A stretch of DNA of 6,833 bases from CAZOMR01 sp964580655 (GTDB lineage: Bacteria; RBG-13-61-14; CAZOMR01): positions 1 to 6,833 of the forward strand of contig CAZOMR010000186.1 of the NCBI GenBank assembly GCA_964580655.1, in the 5' to 3' direction. Below the pieces are notes generated by a model. That model was given only the letters and a program-made list of their open reading frames with translations. It had not been told where the DNA came from and made no database searches. Positions 1 through 5,075 of the stretch are shown piece after piece (position 1 is the first letter of the stretch; each line of letters begins with the position of its first letter). Position numbers and translations under genes: made by a program.

Positions 1-3
1 ATA

Positions 4-20
4 AACCCAAAAAAGGGGTT
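4..20. other. Short A-flanked inverted repeat at the left edge
   Basis: AACCC (4-8) can pair with GGGTT (16-20) around a 7-base loop. On the + strand the stem is followed by a run of A rather than T, so it does not look like a terminator for a gene read on that strand. Read on the minus strand it ends in a short T-rich stretch at the window edge. The stem is only 5 bp and no function can be assigned. Confidence 0.2.
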
Positions 21-69
21 AAAAAAATGATTCACCAAATATGTCGCACACCCTCAGGTTTATCTTCCC

Positions 70-98
70 TTGACATGAGCAGAAAGAAAAGGATAGGG
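70..98 (+). promoter_or_regulatory. Possible weak promoter for dprA
   Basis: A perfect -35 hexamer TTGACA lies at 70-75. The best -10 candidates at 16-17 bp spacing (GATAGG at 92-97, ATAGGG at 93-98) match the consensus TATAAT poorly. It lies at a sensible distance before the dprA start at 134 and is the only promoter-like signal there. dprA may instead be transcribed from a promoter left of the window. Confidence 0.3.
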
Positions 99-133
99 TA
101 ATACCTCGAATCCATAGTTGAATTTGGCATTAC

Positions 134-1264
134 ATGGGAAAAGACCGTATCATTATGTGGCTTTGCCTGCAGGGAGTCCAGGGGCTCGGGCCTGCTTCGG
201 GGAAAAAACTGCTCGAACATTTTCAATCCCCGGAAGCCATTTTTTCCGCATCCGATGAAGAGCTATACTCAATTACAGGGATCGGCAAAAACCTGATCGC
301 GTGCATAAAGAATTTCCAGGGTCGGGAGGAGGCTGAAAAGGAATACCTGGGATGTCAGGACCTGGGCGTCAGCCTGATCCCGCTGGATCACGAGGACTAT
401 CCGGAGAACCTTCGTCATATCCCTGACCCTCCGCTTGTCTTATACTGTATGGGAAAGCTCCTGCCAGAGGATAGAGCGGCTGTTGCTGTTGTTGGAACAC
501 GCGAGCCCACGGAATACGCACGCGCCCTGGCATCTCAAATCGGGGCGGGGCTGGCTCAAGCCGGGATTACCGTGGTAAGCGGCATGGCCCGCGGAGTGGA
601 CTCCATTGCCCAGGAAGCCGCACTGGCCGTAGGAGGCCGAAGCATTGCAGTGCTAGGCACTGGCGTGGATGTGATATACCCGAAGGAAAAAAAATCATTG
701 TATCAAGGCCTGATAGAAAAGGGGGCTGTGGTATCAGGGGTTCCTCTGGGCACATCGCCATCTCCGGAAAATTTTCCCTCTCGCAACCGCATCATCAGCG
801 GCCTGAGTCTCGGTGTGCTCGTGGTGCAGGCACGCAGTAAAAAAAGCGGGTCCCTTATCACTGCCCGGCTAGCCCTTGACCAGGACCGCCAGGTCTATGC
901 CCTCCCGGGTCCGGCCGGCCATCCTGACAGCCGTGCAACCAATTCATTGATCAAGCAGGGCGCTCGTCTCGTGGAATGTGCGGAAGATATTATCGAAGAC
1001 CTTCGCCCCCAAGTTCCCTTTCTGAAACTCCCTGAGAAAAAACTCGGGCCTCTTTTTGAACGCAAATCCGAGTCGCTTTTATCCGGCGAAAGGGACCTCC
1101 TTCTTGTCATCCCCGGGACTGATGAGTCCCCGACACACTTTGATGACCTTGTGAAAAAGAGCAAACTAAGTCCAGGGGATGCGAATGCTATCCTGTTAAG
1201 CCTGGAGCTCCAGGGGCTTGTGCGCCAGCTTCCTGGCAAACGCTTTATCAGGACATGGTATTGA
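134..1264 (+). CDS. dprA: DNA-processing protein DprA (Smf)
   Basis: DprA is a cytoplasmic single-strand DNA-binding protein that loads RecA onto incoming DNA during natural transformation. It is also widespread in bacteria not known to be competent. The 376-residue length is normal for the family. Residues 1-70 form a helix-hairpin-helix/SAM-like N-terminus (ITGIGKNLI). Residues 75-295 are the Rossmann-fold core, with AVVGTREPT, SGMARGVDS (149-157), FPSRNRIISG (from 214) and GSLITA (239-244), all DprA hallmarks. The last 60 residues resemble the C-terminal winged-helix domain and end at FIRTWY. ATG 134 is the first start after an in-frame TGA at 119-121. No clear Shine-Dalgarno precedes it. 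topA starts 2 nt after the stop, so the two genes are probably cotranscribed. Nothing appears broken. Confidence 0.97.
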   Translation: MGKDRIIMWLCLQGVQGLGPASGKKLLEHFQSPEAIFSASDEELYSITGIGKNLIACIKNFQGREEAEKEYLGCQDLGVSLIPLDHEDYPENLRHIPDPPLVLYCMGKLLPEDRAAVAVVGTREPTEYARALASQIGAGLAQAGITVVSGMARGVDSIAQEAALAVGGRSIAVLGTGVDVIYPKEKKSLYQGLIEKGAVVSGVPLGTSPSPENFPSRNRIISGLSLGVLVVQARSKKSGSLITARLALDQDRQVYALPGPAGHPDSRATNSLIKQGARLVECAEDIIEDLRPQVPFLKLPEKKLGPLFERKSESLLSGERDLLLVIPGTDESPTHFDDLVKKSKLSPGDANAILLSLELQGLVRQLPGKRFIRTWY

Positions 1265-1266
1265 CC

Positions 1267-3504
1267 ATGCCTTCATCACTCGTCATTGTAGAATCACCGG
1301 CCAAGGCCAGGACCATCGAGAAATATCTCGGGCCAGAATTTACGGTCAAGGCCAGCGTGGGCCATGTCATGGACCTGCCGAAGAAAGAGCTGGGCATTGA
1401 TCTTGAGAAAGATTTTGAGCCGACATACATCGTGCTCCCTGATAAAGAGAAAGTGGTGAAGAAGCTGAGAGATGCGGCCAGGAAGGTCAACCGGATATAC
1501 CTTGCGCCTGATCCGGACAGGGAAGGCGAGGCCATCGCATGGCACATCGCACGGCTTTTGCGGGAAAAAGGCTCCAAACAGAAAATTCTGCGCGTGCTCA
1601 TCAACGAGATCACAAAGCCTGCGGTTCAGGAAGCCATTCGCAATGCCGGAGACCTTGATCAGAACCGCTTTGAAGCTCAGCAGGCGAGAAGAATCCTCGA
1701 CCGACTGGTCGGCTATCAGGTCAGCCCGCTTTTGTGGAAAAGGGTTCAGCGAGGCCTTTCAGCAGGAAGGGTCCAGAGCGTTGCAGTGCGCATTATATGC
1801 GAGCGTGAACGCGAAATCCAGGGATTTGTGCAACGGGAATACTGGACAGTCCAAGCCGAACTTGAGGCTGATGAGCCTCCGGTCTTCCGCGCCCGACTCG
1901 TGCAGATGGATGATAAAAAAGTCGAGTCCGGCCCGGTGGATGATGACCCGAAGAAGACCTACCTGCCGGATCAGGCCGCGGCAGACGCGGTCGCCTCTGC
2001 GGTCAAGGGCGAAAAATTTATCGTCTCAAAAATCACGCGGCGTGAACAAAAGAGAAAGCCTCAGCCTCCATTCATCACCGCAACTCTTCAGCAGGATGCG
2101 GCCCGACGGCTCAAATTCACTGCCAAAAGAACCATGCGCATTGCACAAGGTCTCTATGAGGGCATCACTCTGGGCCCCGAAGGGTCAGTGGGCCTGATAA
2201 CCTACATGCGCACCGACTCCACACGAATAAACCAGCAGGCGCTTGATGCGGTGCGGAATCATATCAGGGGGGTTTTCGGCCCTGAATATCTGCCGGAGAG
2301 TCCCAATACATTCAAGACCAAGAAGACCGCGCAGGAAGCCCACGAGGCCATCCGCCCCACCTCCCTGGAGTATTCCCCTGAGCAGGTTAAATCATATCTG
2401 GACAAGGACCATCTACGGCTCTACGAGCTGATCTACAACCGTTTCGTCGCAAGCCAGATGTCCCCCGCTATTCTTGATTTGACCTCGGTGGACATCCCGG
2501 TCAAGAGCTTTCTATTTCGCGCAACAGGATCAGTCATCAGGTTCAAGGGATTTCTCGCGGCCTACGAGGAGCAGGGCGAGGAAAAGCGAGATTCCGCTAG
2601 ACTTCCCTCACTCAAGCAAGGACAGGAATTGAATTTGATCCGCATGTTGCCGGAACAGCATTTTACACAGCCTCCCCCGCGCTTCTCCGAGAGCTCCCTG
2701 ATAAAGGAATTGGAGGACAAGGGAATCGGAAGGCCGTCCACATACGCACAGATTCTCAGCACCATCCAGGACAGAAAATATGTGCGCAAGGACAAGCGTA
2801 ATTTTCAGCCCACGGACCTCGGATTCCTCATAAACGACATCCTGGTGCAAAGCTTTCCCGATGTGCTCAACATCAGGTTCACGGCCGGGATGGAAGAGAG
2901 GCTTGACCAGGTGGAGGATGGCGAACTCAACTGGGTCAAACTGCTAAGGGAATTCTATGACATCTTCTCAAGGGAGCTTGAAAAGGCCCCGGAGGTCATC
3001 GGTGAGATCAAGACCGGCATCCCTACTGATCTTACCTGCCCTGAATGCGGGAGAGAGCTCGTCATCCGCCGAGGCCGACACGGAGAATTCCTCGCATGCC
3101 CCGGATACCCTGAATGTAAATATACCTCGGGGTTCGAGCGAGATGAAGAGGGGAACATTACCCCGGTATCCCGCAAGAGCACGGAGACAGACATCACATG
3201 CGAGCTCTGCGGAAAGCCCATGGTCATCCGAAGGGGCAGACGCGGAGAATTCCTCGGTTGCTCCGGATACCCCAAATGCAAAAATACGAAGAACTTCCAG
3301 CGTTCCGAGGATGAAAAAATCGAGATAGTGGAGGAAAAAGCCTCCGACAAACAGGTCTGCGATAAGTGCGGCAAGCCAATGGTCATAAAGCGCGGAAGAT
3401 ACGGCCCGTTCCTCGCATGTTCCGGATACCCTGAATGCAAAAATATCGTTCCCCTGAAGGGAAAGAAGGGTTCAAAGAAGGGCCCGGGGAAAAAATCATC
3501 ATGA
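1267..3504 (+). CDS. topA: DNA topoisomerase I (type IA), TopA
   Basis: TopA relaxes negatively supercoiled DNA by cutting one strand through a 5'-phosphotyrosine link. From ATG 1267 the protein has 745 residues, shorter than the 865 of E. coli but normal for many bacteria. The Toprim domain is at the N-terminus, with catalytic Glu9 in VIVESPAKA and the acidic DPDREGE motif (Asp82, Asp84, Glu86). The active-site tyrosine is Tyr313 in TYMRTDSTR (TAC at 2203-2205). Three C4 zinc ribbons follow at Cys591/594/611/617, Cys645/648/665/671 and Cys698/701/718/724, then a lysine-rich tail. An in-frame ATG at 1255 would add four residues and overlap dprA. I prefer 1267 because MPSSLVIVESPAKA is the usual family start and the AGGA at 1250-1253 is too close to 1255. 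The stop overlaps the queC start. Confidence 0.99.
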   Translation: MPSSLVIVESPAKARTIEKYLGPEFTVKASVGHVMDLPKKELGIDLEKDFEPTYIVLPDKEKVVKKLRDAARKVNRIYLAPDPDREGEAIAWHIARLLREKGSKQKILRVLINEITKPAVQEAIRNAGDLDQNRFEAQQARRILDRLVGYQVSPLLWKRVQRGLSAGRVQSVAVRIICEREREIQGFVQREYWTVQAELEADEPPVFRARLVQMDDKKVESGPVDDDPKKTYLPDQAAADAVASAVKGEKFIVSKITRREQKRKPQPPFITATLQQDAARRLKFTAKRTMRIAQGLYEGITLGPEGSVGLITYMRTDSTRINQQALDAVRNHIRGVFGPEYLPESPNTFKTKKTAQEAHEAIRPTSLEYSPEQVKSYLDKDHLRLYELIYNRFVASQMSPAILDLTSVDIPVKSFLFRATGSVIRFKGFLAAYEEQGEEKRDSARLPSLKQGQELNLIRMLPEQHFTQPPPRFSESSLIKELEDKGIGRPSTYAQILSTIQDRKYVRKDKRNFQPTDLGFLINDILVQSFPDVLNIRFTAGMEERLDQVEDGELNWVKLLREFYDIFSRELEKAPEVIGEIKTGIPTDLTCPECGRELVIRRGRHGEFLACPGYPECKYTSGFERDEEGNITPVSRKSTETDITCELCGKPMVIRRGRRGEFLGCSGYPKCKNTKNFQRSEDEKIEIVEEKASDKQVCDKCGKPMVIKRGRYGPFLACSGYPECKNIVPLKGKKGSKKGPGKKSS

Positions 3505-4229
3505 AATCTCCAGCAGGCAAGCAAAATCCAGGAGGAACGAAAAAAAGAGCCGTGGTGCTGATTAGCGGCGGCATGGACTCCGCTGTCTGCGCGGCCATGG
3601 CCAGGGATGAAGGCTTTGAGATTTACGCCCTGACTCTGGACTACGGCCAGATACACAGCCGCGAGATTCAATGCGCAAAGAAAATCTCGCGGCGCTTGAA
3701 CCTGAAAAAACATCTCGTCATGAAGGTAGACCTGAGACAGGTGGGAGAGTCCGCGCTGTTGGGCCACGGCAGGGTGCCCAAGGGCCGGAGCGCAAAGGCG
3801 ATCGGCAGGGGCATCCCTCCCACTTATGTGCCTGCGAGAAACACTGTCTTTCTGTCTCTGGCACTGGCATGGGCAGAGGCGCTTTCCGCACAGGCTATCT
3901 TCATCGGCGTGAACGCCCTCGACTTCTCAGGCTACCCGGACTGCAGGCCCGATTATATCCGGGCTTTCAAAAGCATGGCACAGCTTGCAACCAAAGCCGG
4001 CAGGGAAGGAAAAGGCCCCATCATCCAGACCCCGTTACTCAGGATGACCAAGGCCGAGATCATCCGCAAAGGCATGGAACTAGGTGTTGATTTCTCTCTT
4101 ACCCATTCTTGCTACGACCCGGGCACTGATGGCACTCCATGCGGCAGATGCGATGCTTGCATACTCCGCGAGAAGGGCTTCCAAGAGGCCGGCCTTACCG
4201 ATCCATTGATCAAGCGCATGCGGTCTTGA
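3501..4229 (+). CDS. queC: 7-cyano-7-deazaguanine (preQ0) synthase QueC
   Basis: QueC converts 7-carboxy-7-deazaguanine to preQ0 using ATP and ammonia, a cytoplasmic step toward queuosine in tRNA. The 242 residues fit the family. The PP-loop ATP-binding motif SGGMDS is at residues 22-27, followed by LDYGQIHSREI. The QueC signatures PPTYVPARNTVFLS and YPDCRPDY are present. The C-terminal zinc site is intact at Cys204, Cys214, Cys217 and Cys220 (CGRCDAC). I chose ATG 3501, which gives a 4-nt ATGA overlap with topA and only a modest GGGGA upstream. A longer frame from 3435 would overlap topA by 70 nt and adds nothing QueC-like. Coupling to topA suggests translation by reinitiation. No other queuosine gene is visible here. 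Confidence 0.98.
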   Translation: MKSPAGKQNPGGTKKRAVVLISGGMDSAVCAAMARDEGFEIYALTLDYGQIHSREIQCAKKISRRLNLKKHLVMKVDLRQVGESALLGHGRVPKGRSAKAIGRGIPPTYVPARNTVFLSLALAWAEALSAQAIFIGVNALDFSGYPDCRPDYIRAFKSMAQLATKAGREGKGPIIQTPLLRMTKAEIIRKGMELGVDFSLTHSCYDPGTDGTPCGRCDACILREKGFQEAGLTDPLIKRMRS

Positions 4230-4255
4230 GCCGCTATTTCAGTAAGCAGTTTTTT
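4220..4255 (+). terminator. Weak candidate terminator after queC
   Basis: GCGG (4220-4223) can pair with CCGC (4231-4234) across the queC stop, and a run of six T lies at 4250-4255. The T run is 15 bases from the stem, and the nearer pairing GCT/AGC (4233-4235/4245-4247) is only 3 bp. This is a poor intrinsic terminator. I list it because it is the only stem-plus-T-run candidate in the first 30 bases after the operon. Confidence 0.25.
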
Positions 4256-4266
4256 AACCCGGATTA

Positions 4267-4400
4267 TTCACCGCAGAGACGCAGAGAACGCAAAGAAGAA
4301 GATAATTTTAACCACCAAGACACCAAGGACTTAAAGTAGTCAGTAGCCAGATAACTACCCCCCACCGGTAGGTGGCGCAGATTACACAGATCGAAGATCC
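4267..4400. repeat. Three degenerate short tandem-repeat modules
   Basis: Module A holds GCAGAGAC and GCAGAGAA (4273-4280, 4281-4288) followed by a variant GCAAAGA (4290-4296). Module B holds ACCAAGAC then ACCAAGGAC (4314-4321, 4322-4330). Module C holds CGCAGATTA then CACAGATCG (4376-4384, 4385-4393), with GATC repeated at 4389-4392 and 4396-4399. All share an 8-9 base period and a CA/AGA-rich + strand. I recall similar intergenic sequences in deltaproteobacterial and related genomes, but cannot check this here. They are not a CRISPR array: there is no long conserved repeat and no regular spacers. Confidence 0.7.
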
Positions 4401-4431
4401 GTAGGATGAATACAGAATGAAAAAGTAGTCA
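4333..4431. repeat. 10-bp direct repeat AAAGTAGTCA flanking 79 bp
   Basis: AAAGTAGTCA occurs exactly at 4333-4342 and again at 4422-4431. The enclosed 79 bases contain a short hairpin (CCACC 4362-4366 / GGTGG 4371-4375) and tandem-repeat module C. It could be a target-site duplication around a small inserted element, or chance plus local duplication. Confidence 0.45.
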
Positions 4432-4437
4432 TTCGGG

Positions 4438-4459
4438 GCGCAGGCACTCCTGCCTGCGC
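4438..4459. repeat. Perfect 9-bp palindrome with 4-base loop (REP-like)
   Basis: GCGCAGGCA (4438-4446) and TGCCTGCGC (4451-4459) are exact inverted copies around the loop CTCC. The stem is GC-rich and stable. No T run follows on either strand, so it is not a classical intrinsic terminator. It resembles a repetitive extragenic palindrome. As the last strong structure before composition turns AT-rich, it may mark the edge of the acquired segment. Confidence 0.6.
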
Positions 4460-4535
4460 ATTCCGCCTCAAGCCTGATCACGCCTGTGTTTATGCTTCCC
4501 ACCCGCTTATAACCTATTGAAAATTAAAGACTTTT

Positions 4536-4560
4536 AAAAAATCCAAAAAATTGAAAAAAA
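4536..4560 (+). promoter_or_regulatory. Three near-phased A-tracts (UP-element-like)
   Basis: Runs of A at 4536-4541, 4545-4550 and 4554-4560 are centred 9 to 9.5 bases apart, close to one helical turn. They lie directly upstream of the P1 -35 box at 4564. Such an arrangement is expected to bend DNA and can act as an UP element that strengthens RNA polymerase binding. This role is inferred from position and composition only. Confidence 0.5.
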
Positions 4561-4563
4561 CTC

Positions 4564-4591
4564 TTGACAAATGTGAGGGGAGGGGTATACT
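4564..4591 (+). promoter_or_regulatory. Promoter P1, strong sigma70-type
   Basis: TTGACA (4564-4569) is a perfect -35 box. After 16 bases comes TATACT (4586-4591), one mismatch from TATAAT. Transcription should begin near 4598. The spacer is unusually G-rich (GAGGGGAGGGG). P1 points at the ATPase gene but is about 480 bases from its start, so it may instead drive the hairpin-rich RNA that follows. Confidence 0.7.
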
Positions 4592-4614
4592 TACTATAAC
4601 ATAAGTCATATTTG

Positions 4615-4718
4615 TTGAGCTCGTAGATAGAATCCCTTTTAGTAGCCAGGAGGGAGAGACAGAGCGACTCAAAGAGCTGTAGGCCAACGGGAGGCCTACT
4701 AAGACCCGCGTCACGCGG
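4615..4718 (+). ncRNA. Candidate structured RNA or leader between P1 and P2
   Basis: Downstream of P1 several stems can form in order. They are TTGAG/CTCAA (4615-4619/4668-4672) or alternatively AGCTC/GAGCT (4618-4622/4674-4678), enclosing TCCCT/AGGGA (4633-4637/4651-4655). Then come a perfect 7-bp hairpin GTAGGCC/GGCCTAC (4679-4685/4693-4699) and a perfect GC-only hairpin CCGCG/CGCGG (4706-4710/4714-4718). The GAGCT stem would abut the 4679 hairpin and could stack on it. I match it to no known RNA family. It may be an independent small RNA of about 120 nt or part of a long 5' leader. Confidence 0.4.
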
Positions 4719-4747
4719 TTGACAAATATTCAGGGATGTGATAAACT
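4706..4747 (+). promoter_or_regulatory. Promoter P2 with abutting GC hairpin
   Basis: TTGACA (4719-4724), a 17-base spacer and TAAACT (4742-4747) make a good sigma70-type promoter with a start near 4754. The inverted repeat CCGCG-TCA-CGCGG (4706-4718) touches the -35 box directly and could be an operator or the 3' end of a P1 transcript. P1 and P2 share TTGACAAAT at the -35 box. P2 is the nearer promoter to the ATPase gene, leaving a leader of about 320 nt. Confidence 0.65.
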
Positions 4748-4811
4748 CATATCATGTAGGGAGGGCGAGAAAGATTTAAAGAACAATCGAGGCATTGAAA
4801 GTATCAACGGC

Positions 4812-4863
4812 TTAAGTTATTAAGTTATGCGTTGACCCCAACTTCAGAGCGGCTAGGAAGTTG
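4812..4863 (+). repeat. Tandem octamer and 7-bp hairpin in the leader
   Basis: TTAAGTTA is present twice head to tail (4812-4819, 4820-4827). Just after it, CAACTTC (4839-4845) pairs perfectly with GAAGTTG (4857-4863) around an 11-base loop. An A run follows the hairpin, so it is not a + strand terminator. Both lie inside the predicted P2 leader and could be a regulator site or RNA structure. Confidence 0.45.
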
Positions 4864-4922
4864 AAAAAAACCGACCGCGAGCGTCCAACCACCCCGCCGC
4901 AAGGATTGTTGAAAATAATCTG

Positions 4923-4990
4923 AAAGAAGGAGACTGATGGGAGAAATGTCCAATGTCAAGGTCTGACCTCATTTCTTTAAAAGAAGGAGA
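4923..4990 (+). repeat. Direct repeat AAAGAAGGAGA carrying ribosome-binding-like AAGGAG
   Basis: The 11-base sequence AAAGAAGGAGA is exact at 4923-4933 and 4980-4990, 57 bases apart. Each copy contains AAGGAG, a near-perfect Shine-Dalgarno core. A third AAGGAG at 5062-5067 serves the ATPase gene. Between the copies, AGAAATG (4942-4948) can pair with CATTTCT (4970-4976), with AGGT/ACCT (4959-4962/4966-4969) stacked inside. Confidence 0.5.
4937..4966 (+). CDS. Possible 9-codon upstream ORF (leader peptide)
   Basis: ATG 4937 follows AAGGAG at 4927-4932 with a 4-base gap, which is rather short. It opens a nine-codon frame, MGEMSNVKV, ending in TGA. The start lies at the foot of a hairpin, so translation could affect the folding of the leader. 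The peptide has no recognisable motif and may be fortuitous. Confidence 0.2.
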   Translation: MGEMSNVKV

Positions 4991-5012
4991 GCATTATTGA
5001 ATTTCTTTTTAA
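4977..5012 (+). other. AT-rich hairpin before the ATPase gene
   Basis: TTAAAAGAA (4977-4985) can pair with TTCTTTTTAA (5003-5012) with one bulged T and a 17-base loop holding the second AAGGAG. The stem contains only two G-C pairs, so it is weak. It could mask or expose the leader's ribosome-binding-like site. Confidence 0.25.
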
Positions 5013-5061
5013 TTTCAACGGGTTAAACAGAAATTTGGATGAGTGAAATTTTATCAATGGA

Positions 5062-5067
5062 AAGGAG
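5062..5067 (+). promoter_or_regulatory. Ribosome binding site that fixes the ATPase start
   Basis: AAGGAG sits 8 bases before ATG 5076, an ideal arrangement. This decides for ATG 5076 over the in-frame GTG at 5043, which has no Shine-Dalgarno and would place this site inside the gene. Confidence 0.8.
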
Positions 5068-5075
5068 ATATTGAG

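Larger units (their letters stand above)
4230..5075. other. 846-base intergenic region between queC and the ATPase gene
   Basis: No convincing protein-coding gene lies here on either strand. The few open frames are short, run through repeats or promoters, and have no recognisable motif. From left to right the region holds a weak terminator, three degenerate tandem-repeat modules (4267-4400), a perfect palindrome (4438-4459) and an A-tract block (4536-4560). It then holds promoter P1, a hairpin-rich stretch (4615-4718), promoter P2 and a long leader with repeats and hairpins. Composition changes from mixed to clearly AT-rich at about 4510. Confidence 0.85.

Noticed and set aside
28..102. 24-codon frame before dprA
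   Set aside because: There is no ribosome binding site, and the peptide has no features. It is expected by chance.
1472..2197. 241-residue + strand frame inside topA
   Set aside because: It is an out-of-frame shadow of a complete topA with all catalytic motifs. Its Arg/Ser-rich composition is typical of shadow frames.
2955..3767. 270-residue open frame on the minus strand across topA and queC
   Set aside because: It lies opposite two certain genes, its repeated HLGYPE-like blocks are only the complement of the zinc-ribbon repeats, and it has no motif of its own.
3671..4090. 139-residue + strand frame inside queC
   Set aside because: It overlaps a full-length QueC in another frame and is rich in Arg/Gly/His with no recognisable domain.
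3501..4229. QueC as a member of an anti-phage system (QatC of Qat, or the QueC-like protein of type IV CBASS)
   Set aside because: It has the complete normal QueC signature, is coupled to topA in a housekeeping unit, and no other Qat or CBASS gene is present.
4139..4339. 66-residue + strand frame running from queC into the intergenic repeats
   Set aside because: Its first half is a shadow of queC. Its end (PQRRRERKEED, NHQDTKD) is just the translated tandem repeats.
4267..4400. CRISPR array
   Set aside because: The repeats are 8-9 bases, degenerate and directly adjacent. There are no spacers, no 25-40 base repeat and no cas gene.
4308..4714. Two minus-strand frames (4308-4502 and 4514-4714)
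   Set aside because: They run through repeats, A-tracts and promoter P1 and have no motif. The second one's hydrophobic stretches come from AT-rich sequence.
5043..5075. GTG 5043 as the start of the ATPase gene
   Set aside because: No Shine-Dalgarno precedes it, and the ideal AAGGAG at 5062-5067 serves ATG 5076.
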